Below, piece after piece: positions 31,764 through 40,427 of a stretch of DNA of 50,651 nt. Each line of letters starts with the position of its first letter. Position 1 is the first letter of the stretch. Under the pieces are notes generated by a model, which was not told the origin of the DNA, did not search any database, and saw only the letters and a program-made list of their open reading frames with translations. The DNA comes from a virus, in IMG/VR virus record IMGVR_UViG_3300048105_000327, positions 1 through 50,651 of that record; one strand, written 5' to 3'. The translations under genes and the position numbers were made by a program.

Positions 31764-31803
31764 GGACTAAAGTAACCGGCTACCAACCGGCGAACAGTCA
31801 CAG
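31764..31803 (+). ncRNA. GGACC two-stem element, copy 9
   Basis: Outer GACT/AGTC (GACC/GGTC elsewhere: both sides changed), inner CCGG/CCGG, loop CTACCAA, ending ACAG. The ATG at 31806 follows two nt later. Confidence 0.7.
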
Positions 31804-31805
31804 AC

Positions 31806-32144
31806 ATGGACACTGAAGAAGAAACACGAAAACACCTGCAAGTTAAACTACTAGAACTTGAAACAGAATGGGAAGGCCGTTTGCACATGGATGATTTGCA
31901 TTACATGTACTGGCTCCCATCTTTTGTGGAGAAAGTAGCACAAGAAAGAGGCGGTTATTACGGACTACTTTTTACTTATTGTGATGCAGATGAAGAAAAC
32001 GACCCAGACAATGGGAAATATCGTTGCCTTTATCCCCTACATCCAATACCTCATGGTGGAGTTGCGCTTATTACGCGCAATGTAGAAACCCTTGAACGTG
32101 AAGTTAAGAAGTTTTTGAAACAAATGCGCATTGCGCGTTTTTGA
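31806..32144 (+). CDS. Hypothetical protein, 112 residues
   Basis: The ATG lies 2 nt after the CAG of a GGACC element, with no Shine-Dalgarno. Acidic first half, then a basic helix (ETLEREVKKFLKQMRIARF). No family recognised. Confidence 0.6.
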   Translation: MDTEEETRKHLQVKLLELETEWEGRLHMDDLHYMYWLPSFVEKVAQERGGYYGLLFTYCDADEENDPDNGKYRCLYPLHPIPHGGVALITRNVETLEREVKKFLKQMRIARF

Positions 32145-32170
32145 CCAATCTTACTTGCGGTGTACCATTA

Positions 32171-32205
32171 GGACCCAATACCTGTACCAAGGTTGCGGTC
32201 CATAG
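32171..32205 (+). ncRNA. GGACC two-stem element, copy 10
   Basis: GGACC/GGTCC, inner ACCT/AGGT around GTACCA, ending ATAG. It stands 15 nt before promoter cassette copy 4, as the variant copy 5 stands before cassette copy 2, so it closes the upstream cistron rather than opening a gene. Confidence 0.65.
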
Positions 32206-32220
32206 AAAAGAATGGAGTGA

Positions 32221-32279
32221 TGTAAAGGTATCAATACTTTCACACACGCTACTATAATGGAAGGAGGGGAATACCCTCT
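32221..32279 (+). promoter_or_regulatory. Promoter cassette copy 4
   Basis: TGTAA, palindrome-like GGTATCAATACTT (32227-), ACGCTACTATAATGG (32246-32260), AAGGAGGGGAATACCCTCT hairpin. Heads the 440-nt non-coding stretch before 32723. Confidence 0.6.
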
Positions 32280-32722
32280 GACTAAATGTGCGCGTTTGCG
32301 AGAACTTGCGGAAATTTATTTCCGATAGATGTTCAACCGTAAACGTGCATTTCTTTTTTGTATCAATTTTACAATACCCGCCATACTACGCGCGGTTCAC
32401 CATACCCCTAAGATGTGAAAAAACACTTAGGCAAATGCCCATGCAATATGGGCGAATGCTTGGGGGTTTTGCTGAAGCAAAATACTTTGGGACTGCAAAT
32501 CCCAAATGAAGATTCCGGAACTGAACCGGGGCCTTTGCGTGTAGTTCAACAGGGGCGACTTTGCGTCGCTCTCAAGGGTGTTGTTAAATCAAGATGGAAT
32601 GGAAAGGTGTCGGAACCTGAACTGACCGTCGAAATGATGCGAAACAAAAAGGGTGTCTTCCCAAAACACGAGCCTTAGACATCTCGTGTGTTATTAGGAA
32701 AAGGACGCCCCCAGACACTAAC
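32280..32722 (+). ncRNA. Hairpin-rich region with possible micro-ORF
   Basis: CGGAAATTTATTTCCG-ATAG directly precedes an ATG at 32329 that opens 29 codons (MFNRKRAFLFCINFTIP...), a possible peptide with a hydrophobic middle. Further hairpins: CCTAAG...CTTAGG, GCCCATGCAATATGGGC, TTTGGGACTGCAAATCCCAAA in two halves, GCGACTTTGCGTCGC. A longer 87-codon frame at 32415 is crossed by all of these and is not annotated. Confidence 0.4.
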
Positions 32723-32875
32723 ATGGTAGATTATCATGGAATTATACACCGTGCTCAAGGTCAGACTGATAGGTTTGTCCACAAGCGCGGCGATAATGTC
32801 AAGGGAACATCCACAAATAATTCCCTTAAACGAATGTTAGCGAGGGCCCCTAAGGGGACTAAACTAAACCGTTGA
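32723..32875 (+). CDS. 50-residue basic hypothetical protein
   Basis: ATG GTA GAT..., 51 codons to TGA. Coherent, basic composition (HRAQGQTDRFVHKRGDNV, then KRMLARAPKGTKLNR). No Shine-Dalgarno and no clean hairpin-TAG before it (CACTAAC precedes the ATG), so support is moderate. Could bind RNA or DNA. Confidence 0.4.
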   Translation: MVDYHGIIHRAQGQTDRFVHKRGDNVKGTSTNNSLKRMLARAPKGTKLNR

Positions 32876-32952
32876 CACTCGGGAAGGGTGGCGCTTGTGG
32901 CGCCACCTGACCCTCAGACCCTCGTATGGAGGGAATAAGGAGTTGAAAAAAC

Positions 32953-34794
32953 ATGAAGAAAGGAAAAAATGAAAAGACAACAACCGGACAAGCCGCTGAC
33001 GCGGCAATCCGAACAGCAATGTTTCGGAACGGCGGGGAATTCCCCGCGGATGTCGAAGACAAGACATCCCCTGCGAGCCTACCAACTCGCAAGCAAAACA
33101 AGCAAGAAAAGCCCATGAGCCGGGGTTATACGGTTCCTACACGAGTGCATCAAGACGCGGCTGATACCGTTTCAAAGATGATGCGCTCAAAAAATGTGGA
33201 CCCTCAGCCAAACGCACCTGTGCGTCTTGATGGCAATGATGTGGTCGACGCTTCGGGCAAAGACTACCGTGAGGAAGTCCAAATCAGACCCGAGTCGGTA
33301 CCAAGGCAATCAGCAGGAAAACCAACCCGCTTTGCTAAAAAGAGCCGAGGCGAAAGCCCCGGTTCTTACCGACAAGCAAACAACATGGCCCAATACCATG
33401 TCCGCAAGGGCAACGGTAAGGGCAAGGGCAAAAAGGCTGAACCAAAGCCTGTGCCCGAGTGGAAGAATTGGAAAACCCAATGTCACGCGCACCGTCGCGA
33501 TGGCAAACAATGTGGCAACACGTCCACAAAGGGTTCCAAATTCTGTCACTTGCTTGAACACCAACCTGCGAAGCATGGTGTTCCAGACTACGCAGACGAC
33601 CCTGCGTACTCGACAAACGACGATGAACAAGAAGGCGCAAAAGAGTACACCGGCCCACTGCCGGAAGCACTCCGAAAGCCTTTGCTATGGGTATGGGGTA
33701 ATTTTTACACCCCATTCTCATGGATGGTCGTTTGGGTCTTTGCTACCGCCATGTCCACCAAGGGCGCGGCCGGTAGTGCTATTCTTGCACCGTATCATTT
33801 GATGCGATACTGCACTGATAGCGTTGCTACCAAGTGGCGATGGCGACAAGCCATCGCTATCCTTGCGCAAGCAACAGAACGCGACCAACCCCTGTTGGGT
33901 ACAAACCAAGTACTGCAAGTACTTGGAACACACCGACAGATTCGCAACACCAAAGTCGTTCGCGACCCAAAACTCTTGAAACGCGTGTCCCAAGGACTCG
34001 CAAAGAAAGATGGTGGGAAGTGGAAAGGACGCCACGGTAACACGTGGGCCAAGACTGCGGCAAAATTCTTCGACAACACTGTGGAAACACAGCACGAAGA
34101 CAACCTGACAAAGGCATTTTTGGACCCCAATGGTCCTAACGCTAACTGTCATGGCATTGAGAAATTCGTAAAAGACGACGGAACGGCCAATGTAAAAGCG
34201 GCCCGACAAAAGTTCAAGCGAAGTTTGACTACAATCCAAAACCTTCGGCAAATGAAGGGCGTTTCTGACGCCTTTTATGGGTCGACATATCGATTCTGTT
34301 GTGCAAAACCAGAAACCCTCGACATAAAATTCGACGGCGAAACGGTTAGTACATACACAAGGGCTGAGTTTATCGACGCCTATGTGAAGCAGATGCGCAA
34401 TATGAAAACCGATGTCTTTGACATTTTCTATCTAGTGAACGAGGACGCAACAAGCCTCCGAAGCGGAAAGAAGGTCAACGACCCTGTCATCGTTCAGGTG
34501 GCAGTGTACTCGGTTGAAAAGAACGGGAAGGATACCGGAAAATTGTTCATTGCAGTTGGTCGAAAGGCCAAAGGCAAGGGATATGACGGTCCATTTGAAT
34601 CCCAGTTCATGCGCACTTCAAAGCGCTCACCGTTTGAACACGTGTGGGACGCTGACGACAACCTCGATATTATGGAAGTGGTTGCGCAGGATAATCCCGA
34701 GGCAATGAAGGCTCGGGAAGATACTATGATTGACGCGCTCCGAGAGGGGCAAGTACTGTCATGGGACGATATCCAGCAAATGCTCGCTGCCTGA
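32953..34794 (+). CDS. 613-residue protein with CX9CX10C zinc knuckle and hydrophobic segment
   Basis: Starts behind AAGGAGTTGAAAAAAC. The first ~170 residues are basic, Gly/Lys/Pro-rich and probably disordered. A zinc knuckle at about 177-203 (CHAHRRDGKQC...GSKFCHLLEH) has exactly the Cys spacing of the knuckle in the primase at 48336. Residues about 240-285 hold a hydrophobic region (FYTPFSWMVVWVFATAM). The C-terminal 300 residues are a soluble alpha/beta domain. Its size and isolated position suggest a structural or nucleic-acid-handling role; no family recognised. Confidence 0.65.
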   Translation: MKKGKNEKTTTGQAADAAIRTAMFRNGGEFPADVEDKTSPASLPTRKQNKQEKPMSRGYTVPTRVHQDAADTVSKMMRSKNVDPQPNAPVRLDGNDVVDASGKDYREEVQIRPESVPRQSAGKPTRFAKKSRGESPGSYRQANNMAQYHVRKGNGKGKGKKAEPKPVPEWKNWKTQCHAHRRDGKQCGNTSTKGSKFCHLLEHQPAKHGVPDYADDPAYSTNDDEQEGAKEYTGPLPEALRKPLLWVWGNFYTPFSWMVVWVFATAMSTKGAAGSAILAPYHLMRYCTDSVATKWRWRQAIAILAQATERDQPLLGTNQVLQVLGTHRQIRNTKVVRDPKLLKRVSQGLAKKDGGKWKGRHGNTWAKTAAKFFDNTVETQHEDNLTKAFLDPNGPNANCHGIEKFVKDDGTANVKAARQKFKRSLTTIQNLRQMKGVSDAFYGSTYRFCCAKPETLDIKFDGETVSTYTRAEFIDAYVKQMRNMKTDVFDIFYLVNEDATSLRSGKKVNDPVIVQVAVYSVEKNGKDTGKLFIAVGRKAKGKGYDGPFESQFMRTSKRSPFEHVWDADDNLDIMEVVAQDNPEAMKAREDTMIDALREGQVLSWDDIQQMLAA

Positions 34795-34820
34795 GCCGCG
34801 TCAATACGACGACAACAATA

Positions 34821-34859
34821 GGACCCGAAATGATTTACCAAATCAAAGTAGGTCCATAG
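34821..34859 (+). ncRNA. GGACC two-stem element, copy 11
   Basis: GGACC/GGTCC, TGATT/AATCA, ACCA tip, ending ATAG at 34859. Followed not by a gene but by an oligo-T terminator, which shows that the element belongs to the end of the upstream cistron. Confidence 0.7.
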
Positions 34860-34863
34860 TATA

Positions 34864-34915
34864 AAATTTCCCCGGTGGTTACCGTAACAACGTATCCAAT
34901 CGGGGAAATTTTTTT
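34864..34915 (+). terminator. Long hairpin plus T7
   Basis: AAATTTCCCC (34865-) pairs with GGGGAAATTT, with an internal CGGTGGTTACCG hairpin, followed by seven T. Placed between a GGACC element and the hairpin-GTAG of the next gene. Confidence 0.7.
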
Positions 34916-34916
34916 G

Positions 34917-34934
34917 AACTTTCTAGTTCGTAGA
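34917..34934 (+). promoter_or_regulatory. Hairpin-GTAG before a start
   Basis: GAAC...GTTC stem with TTTCTA loop, then GTAG, seven nt before the ATG at 34941. Upstream in-frame codons from 34875 fall in the terminator, so 34941 is the start. Confidence 0.55.
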
Positions 34935-34940
34935 AACAAT

Positions 34941-35555
34941 ATGTCACACTTTGAAGAAGTTACGACTGAGTACACCGACCCCGAGTGCATCGTGGAAGGC
35001 ATTAAACATGCTTTTCCATGGGCCACGGAGGTCGTTGTTGCTACTGATTTTGAATATGATGGTGCTACCGTTGTCCTACGAGGATGGCGGGGAGATACAA
35101 CTACACGATTTGGAAAAAATCCAATCAAAGTAGTTGTTCGCGCTGACAATCAATATGACCTTGGCTTTGCCCTTGCACCAGACGGTACTTACCAACTGGT
35201 TGCAGATTGGGGCGGATATGGCTATGGGTTCCTTGCTAACGGTCAAGTAAAGACCGCGTTGGAAGAAGACCGCCTCGCAACTCGCGATGCACTTCAAAAC
35301 GACCATGGACTCAAAGACACCGCTCTAGACGAAATGATGCGAAAGTATCCATCTCGTCAGCAAGCCGTTATGTCAATGATGAGCAGGGGATATACCCTTG
35401 CTGTTGCCGAACAATGTGTTCGCGTAGACCCAAATCTACGTGGATATAACGTCAACGAAATTAAAGTAGTAATCAATGAAAATGAAGAAACGGGCCAACT
35501 TGAAGCAGAACACCAAATTGAATTGGTACAGTCTGCGTTTGGCTCATATATCTGA
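34941..35555 (+). CDS. DUF1257 (Ycf35-like) protein
   Basis: 204 residues starting MSHFEEVTTEYTDPECIVEGI, the hallmark opening of DUF1257. Also typical are VVVRADNQYDLGFALAPDG and TYQLVADWGGYGYG, and the C-terminal cyclic strand (IKVVINENEETGQLEAEHQI shortened). In bacteria, cyanobacteria and plastids this family is found beside DUF2997 and a Ycf46-like AAA+ ATPase. All three are present here (34941, 35565, 37974). Its biochemical role is unresolved. Confidence 0.8.
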   Translation: MSHFEEVTTEYTDPECIVEGIKHAFPWATEVVVATDFEYDGATVVLRGWRGDTTTRFGKNPIKVVVRADNQYDLGFALAPDGTYQLVADWGGYGYGFLANGQVKTALEEDRLATRDALQNDHGLKDTALDEMMRKYPSRQQAVMSMMSRGYTLAVAEQCVRVDPNLRGYNVNEIKVVINENEETGQLEAEHQIELVQSAFGSYI

Positions 35556-35564
35556 GGTGAAACA

Positions 35565-35762
35565 ATGGAATCAAAAAGAGTTACCATTAACGTGAAGGCC
35601 AACGGAAAAACCAAAGTGGAAACACATGGTATGGTTGGTCAAGAATGTACTACCGCGACCGCAATGCTTACCGATAAACTCGGACAAAGCGATGGACGTA
35701 CTCTGAAATCAGAGTACTATGCCGGCGAGAACGGAGTGAAACTGAAAGAAGAACTAAAATAA
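35565..35762 (+). CDS. DUF2997-like protein
   Basis: 65 residues behind GAGGTGAAACA. RVTINVKANGKTKVETHGMVGQECTTATAML fits DUF2997 ('I.v.i...G.v.vET.G..G..C..AT..L'; shortened here to VETHGMVGQECTTAT). The family pairs with DUF1257. Ends at 35762, after which 2.2 kb of structured sequence separates it from the ATPase. Confidence 0.75.
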   Translation: MESKRVTINVKANGKTKVETHGMVGQECTTATAMLTDKLGQSDGRTLKSEYYAGENGVKLKEELK

Positions 35763-35864
35763 TCTTCATTTACCGGGCTTAGTAGGCCCCTAGGGCTGTG
35801 TAACGCACACCTACTGATGGCGAATTATTCGCCAAATGACGAACGAAATGTTTGTTGAAGAAAG

Positions 35865-35958
35865 CGCGGATTAGTCCGCGACTCGAAAGTCTTGATTGGA
35901 CGGGATTGACGGACCTATTGACGGCCCGACTATTATATATTGCGCGGACTAATCCGCG
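35865..35958 (+). repeat. Pair of identical-stem hairpins with complementary loops
   Basis: CGCGGATTAGTCCGCG (35865-35880) and CGCGGACTAATCCGCG (35943-35958) have the same CGCGG/CCGCG stem and loops ATTAGT and ACTAAT that are complementary to each other. The two can pair loop-to-loop or as one 16-bp inverted repeat. Confidence 0.65.
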
Positions 35959-37269
35959 TAAACAACATTGTCCATGGGACGATGACCAATCGATGGGAGG
36001 GCTAGAAGATGGACCTCCTGACTAAACAAAGCGCCTAGTTTTCTGGACTCGCCTTTTGGGCAATGTTCCGGAGACTGGCTAACAACTTATTCCCAGTTTA
36101 CTGGGGACCAGTGTGAAGAAAAGAAATTCCTTTTATTTTGAAGGGAATAAAACTAGGCTGCGAACACCGCAATCTAGATTCTAGCACATAATATCTGATT
36201 AAAATGGGACCCCCTACCTGATGCAAGTCGGGATGGGATGTATCCATCGTAATTGCAAACGAAATCTGCTATGAACATTGCAGAAGATTCGTGTATACCG
36301 CGTAATGGAACACGCACGGTTCACGTGTTTGGTATGGAACGCAAGTTCTGTGGCAAACCGGGAGGTTAACTGCATTTTTGGCGAGGAGTCAAAGATATCT
36401 GGAAACCTTACCCCACTTTGGAAAAGCGTTTGGCCTAAGGGCGAATACGGAAAAGGTGGATACCGTTCCTGCAATTCGACTAGCAAATCTTTGAGGTCCT
36501 GAGGGACCACAAAGGAGTTGCTAAGATGAAGTAAACCTACTCTAGGGCTCTGAAACTAAGTTTCCGACACCTTTGAGACATAAATAGGAATTCAGTCTGG
36601 CATCTTTAGATGCCATTCTTCTGAATAGTTAGCATGCCATGGAAGGCAGCCGGCGTCGCACGCGACATGCATTGGAAACAATGACATTGTCAGCGGGCAA
36701 AAAATAGGATATTCTTACGAGAATATCATCGAGAATTACCGTGGCGGATGAGTTGGCAACAACGTCTACGCCTCGAAATACTAGTTACCACTGTGGTATC
36801 TAGATTCCAAAAGACAAAGACTAAGAAGTTGAAGCAGAAGCCATTGGACATGGAGCCAAGGGTATGCAATGACGAACTCGCGATGAGCGCGCCAGTATAC
36901 CCGGGTAACCTGCAAAACAATCAACAAAACATTGGAGAAACTACATTGCTACATGTTAGCAATGAATACAACTCAAAAATAAACAAAGATAGAGGCCTCT
37001 CTAGTAATGGCTCCAATGGTTTGGAGCACAACAGCGCTGGGAAGGACACTACTAAGACAGGATTAGAGAGCGGAATCTAAGTTACGCGGCATAGTTGATA
37101 GAATAAATTCAACTAATGACGTCGCGACAACTATTCCATATGCTCCCAACTTCAAACCCAGACTCATCTGGGCTGAACACCAGAACCAACTCAGGGACAA
37201 ATGCGCACTTGTGTGCACTACTCTGACATAAACTAAGTTCTGAATGATAATTATAATCTAGACAATAAA

Positions 37270-37431
37270 ATGTCGACGAAAGATATCTACAAAGATATCG
37301 AAACTGAAGAAAAACAGGTTAGTACTACTCTAGTAGAATTCGCTAACCAATCTTTCATTGCCGTGAACCCAGTTGGGAACGAGCAGAAAGCAAAGATATC
37401 TACTTCAGGACAACCTTCGTCCACTATTTAA
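37270..37431 (+). CDS. Possible 53-residue protein
   Basis: The ATG lies 8 nt after CTAG that follows an AT-rich stem, matching the hairpin-TAG rule of this half. 54 codons to TAA, coherent composition (begins MSTKDIYKDIETEEKQVS). Against it: the repeated AAAGATATC hairpin in the first codons and the structured surroundings. Confidence 0.3.
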   Translation: MSTKDIYKDIETEEKQVSTTLVEFANQSFIAVNPVGNEQKAKISTSGQPSSTI

Positions 37432-37946
37432 AGCGAAATGAAGGTTTCGTGGCACTGAGACCCAACTATTCGATTAGTTGGATACTCGTGGTAATTGTCG
37501 TGGAAGTATCTGCGAATCCAGACAGATTTCGTAAGATAGATGACACCAACGATATCGTTTCCGGGAAGTTCGGAAATCGATTAATTATGTAGTATGGCCA
37601 GCAAAGGCATACGAGAAAGAAGATTTGGGAATCTAAAACTAAAAGTAAACAATCTTTTCAGACTCTAACGTTGACCTCGGTCAAAGATAGAACATCTGAA
37701 GATTACGAATTACACGTTGATTTCCTGCACCCTGTGTCAGGAAGAAAATGTGAGTTCTTTTGTTTTGAGATGGAGCCATGACACCAGTCATGCTCCGACG
37801 AGGTCTACATCCTTGTCGAACTGTATAGAAAGAAGTTTCTACGACATGCGGGTATTAGAATGGCTTGCTCCCTTGTGAGCCATGGCGGTTTCGGAACCGC
37901 GTATTAATTACCCCTTGTGCGTTGATATAACACACCCGCAGTAACA

Positions 37947-37967
37947 GTTACTTTAGGAGTAACATAG
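37947..37967 (+). promoter_or_regulatory. Hairpin-ATAG before the ATPase
   Basis: GTTACT/AGTAAC stem with TTAGG loop (37947-37963), ATAG, then ACAACA and the ATG at 37974. Confidence 0.6.
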
Positions 37968-37973
37968 ACAACA

Positions 37974-39716
37974 ATGACAACAACAACAGTTAATGTTTTC
38001 GACCAAGTACACGCTTGTCGCGCGGCCTCAGTGCCGTCAATGACAGTGAGTACGGTCGAGTTGAAAGACCTCCGACGAGGTCTATGCCGATACGCCGTTA
38101 GCAATAACGGCCGCGAAAAGACAACGGTTGCTCCTCTAGTAATGGAGTGGCGACTAGTCGACGGTATCCGCCGAAGTGCACTAGTACGAAAGACTAGTGC
38201 CGGAAACACGGAAGAAATTCGTGTGGCTGCAAATGAAAAAGATTACGAAGGCACCCGCGTCAAGCACGTGGGCGGCCCGTATGCGCCACCGAAAGGGCAA
38301 GAGGGAGCAACAATCCCTTATGCCGTTGAATTTATCCGAAACTACCCCGGCTGGGTACGTAAGGAAATGAATATCCCTGACAACGAAGTTGCTCCGGGAC
38401 TTTGCCTTATGCTTCGTGACTGGCATAATTGGGTTGGACACAACAAATATCTTGTGGACCTACAATTGCAAATCTTTGAAACGATTGCACAAGAAGGTCT
38501 TGATATTATTGTCCTGATGGTGACCCCTGATACCATCGACATTCCCCCCGAAATTGGGGAATGGGTTGATTCTGCTGAACTACCACTACCTAACCAAGCG
38601 GCTAGGATTGAAGCGGTACTAAACATGAAGAATCAACTGACTGCAAAGCGTAGTGGTGATTTCCCACTGGTCGAACAATTGACGGAAGAAGATATTGAAT
38701 CCGTCGCTTCGGCCGCTGGTGGACTATCATCAGTAGGCATTGACAACCTGCTATGCAAGAGCCTCGCGCTCACGCGTAGTTTTGATACTACCTACATCTC
38801 GGCAGATAAAGCCAAGAAGGTACGAGCCATGGGCTACGACCTCCTTGAAACTAATCTGACTATGGATGACGTAGGTGGTTTGGACATCCTAAAAGAAGAA
38901 ATCGTACTTCTTAAGCCTCGCTTCTCTCAAGATGCGTTGGCGTACGGTTTCAAGCGAAGACCAACCGGTATCCTGCTTGCAGGAGTTCCCGGTACTGGAA
39001 AAACGCTGTCCGCAAAAGCCATTGGAAACGAACTGGGTATCCCTGTTATGCTTGTTGACCCAAGCACAATCAAGGACCAGTACGTCGGTGGCACCGAAAA
39101 GAATATGAAACGACTATTCAGAACCCTAGAGGCCGCGGCTCCAATCGCGGTCATGTTTGACGAAGCCGAAAAATTTGTCGGTAAGCAAGACAAGGTTTCT
39201 GATGGTGGTGCACACTCAAGCATGCTTGGCCAACTCCTGACATTTATGGCGGAGAGGGCTAGCGCGCTAGGCGTGTTTTTTATCTTTACGGCAAACGACA
39301 TGAGCAAGTTCCCTGTTGAACTGGTTCGTCGTTTCGATTTGCGAATGTTTGTAGACTTGCCCTCCTCTAACGAGCGGGACCATATCTTTAGACTAAAGAT
39401 GACCGAAAATCAACAAACTACTGAAGGAATCGACATGGATGAAATCGTTCGCAACACGAACGAATATTCCGGTTCCGACATTGAACAAGTAGTTGAAAAA
39501 GGAATGTCATATGCGTATCGTGATGGCCGAAGACCTCCTACCACGGAGGATTACCTTCAGGCTATTGATAAGACTGTGCCAACGGCACATACCTACGCAG
39601 ACCAGATTGACCACATGAAAAAGTGGGTCAAGGATAAGACAATGATTCCCGCAAACTCCGAAAGCATCTCGCTATCGGAAAAGGAATCAGAAGACTCTAT
39701 CCGTTCTGTAATCTGA
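37974..39716 (+). CDS. Ycf46-like AAA+ ATPase
   Basis: 580 residues. N-terminal half as in Ycf46-type proteins (DIIVLMVTPDTIDIPPEI, ELPLPNQAARIEAVL, AAGGLSSVGIDNLL). AAA+ core: Walker A GVPGTGKTL (337-345), Walker B VMFDEAEK (393-400, DEAE instead of DEID), sensor 1 FTAND and arginine finger region LVRRFD, then the small helical lid (SGSDIEQVVEKGM). Members are hexameric remodelling ATPases. Its association with DUF1257 and DUF2997 recurs in other genomes; the substrate is unknown. It starts the series of hairpin-TAG genes. Confidence 0.88.
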   Translation: MTTTTVNVFDQVHACRAASVPSMTVSTVELKDLRRGLCRYAVSNNGREKTTVAPLVMEWRLVDGIRRSALVRKTSAGNTEEIRVAANEKDYEGTRVKHVGGPYAPPKGQEGATIPYAVEFIRNYPGWVRKEMNIPDNEVAPGLCLMLRDWHNWVGHNKYLVDLQLQIFETIAQEGLDIIVLMVTPDTIDIPPEIGEWVDSAELPLPNQAARIEAVLNMKNQLTAKRSGDFPLVEQLTEEDIESVASAAGGLSSVGIDNLLCKSLALTRSFDTTYISADKAKKVRAMGYDLLETNLTMDDVGGLDILKEEIVLLKPRFSQDALAYGFKRRPTGILLAGVPGTGKTLSAKAIGNELGIPVMLVDPSTIKDQYVGGTEKNMKRLFRTLEAAAPIAVMFDEAEKFVGKQDKVSDGGAHSSMLGQLLTFMAERASALGVFFIFTANDMSKFPVELVRRFDLRMFVDLPSSNERDHIFRLKMTENQQTTEGIDMDEIVRNTNEYSGSDIEQVVEKGMSYAYRDGRRPPTTEDYLQAIDKTVPTAHTYADQIDHMKKWVKDKTMIPANSESISLSEKESEDSIRSVI

Positions 39717-39728
39717 GCAGTAACAACA

Positions 39729-39744
39729 GGCCTAACGGCCCTAG
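39729..39744 (+). promoter_or_regulatory. Hairpin-CTAG element
   Basis: GGCC-TAAC-GGCC followed by CTAG, two nt before the ATG at 39747. Type example of the element; the same sequence recurs at 46138. Confidence 0.7.
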
Positions 39745-39746
39745 AA

Positions 39747-40427
39747 ATGAGCATAAAGTGGTCTATGAAAGACTTAGGACGCCTCTTCGGACCTGAAGAA
39801 GTGTTCAGTGCTATGACCGTGTACGACGAATTCAAGAACACGGAGAACTACAAAGACAACCTTAACATCGGACAATTACTTTCGATGAGAGTAAAAGGTA
39901 TGACTGAAGTTCCCGAATCTGGAATGAGAACCCTACACAGTTTATTTGACAAGACGGTTGAAGATTTTTCGGTGTTTGTAAAAGACCCGAGTATATTTGC
40001 TGACCGTGTAAAAACTGGATTCAAGAATCCGGTGGACAACCTATCGAGCGAACCTATGTTTAGGGACGCTGTTCGTATCATCCTATTGTTTACCTTAATG
40101 GAAGACAAGAAAATGATAATGGAAGACGCAAAACAAGAACGCGACCGAATTATTAATCGCGTCATGAGTGTCGTTTCAATGCAACTAGAAAATATTCTAG
40201 GCGGAGTTGCCAAATCATTGATTAGTGCCAAAGAAAATATGGACCTAACAGACCTAGACGTTAAGCGTTTGAGTTTGCGTGTAATTGAAGTCTTTGAAGA
40301 CGGATTAGAAACACAACTAATGATTGATGGTATTCCTATTGAAAATGACTCTGACATTAAAGAGCGTTTATCCAAAGAAGTAGATTCTAACAACACTACT
40401 GATAGAAATAATCCAATGTACGGCTAA
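39747..40427 (+). CDS. Hypothetical protein, 226 residues
   Basis: Start fixed by hairpin-CTAG. Almost entirely helical (SEPMFRDAVRIILLFTLMED, MSVVSMQLENILGGVAKS). Lies directly after the AAA+ ATPase and ends in a hairpin-CTAG plus terminator, so it is the last gene of that transcript. Possibly an ATPase partner; no family recognised. Confidence 0.6.
   Translation: MSIKWSMKDLGRLFGPEEVFSAMTVYDEFKNTENYKDNLNIGQLLSMRVKGMTEVPESGMRTLHSLFDKTVEDFSVFVKDPSIFADRVKTGFKNPVDNLSSEPMFRDAVRIILLFTLMEDKKMIMEDAKQERDRIINRVMSVVSMQLENILGGVAKSLISAKENMDLTDLDVKRLSLRVIEVFEDGLETQLMIDGIPIENDSDIKERLSKEVDSNNTTDRNNPMYG

Larger units (their letters stand above)
35763..37946 (+). ncRNA. 2.2-kb structured non-coding region
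   Basis: The largest stretch without a well-supported protein gene. Dozens of hairpins, many followed by TAG: GGGCTTAGTAGGCCC-CTAG (35776-), TGGCGAATTATTCGCCA, CCCAGTTTACTGGG, GGTCCTGAGGGACC, GGCATCTTTAGATGCC, ATATTCTTACGAGAATAT, TTGCTACATGTTAGCAA, GCTCCAATGGTTTGGAGC. A 110-codon frame at 36748 is cut by several of these and rejected; a 53-codon frame at 37270 is listed separately. Probably one or more large structured RNAs inside the DUF1257-DUF2997-ATPase module. Confidence 0.5.

Noticed and set aside
32415-32678. 87-codon frame with Cys residues
   Set aside because: It starts inside a CCTAAG...CTTAGG hairpin at a GTG, and four further stems interrupt it. Non-coding RNA explains it better.
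36748-37080. 110-codon frame in the 2.2-kb non-coding region
   Set aside because: It is crossed by several good hairpins (ACCACTGTGGT, TTGCTACATGTTAGCAA, GCTCC...GGAGC), lacks a Shine-Dalgarno or hairpin-TAG, and its composition looks random.
35763-37946. Group I or group II intron in the 2.2-kb region
   Set aside because: I could not identify the conserved core of either type, nor a split gene around it.
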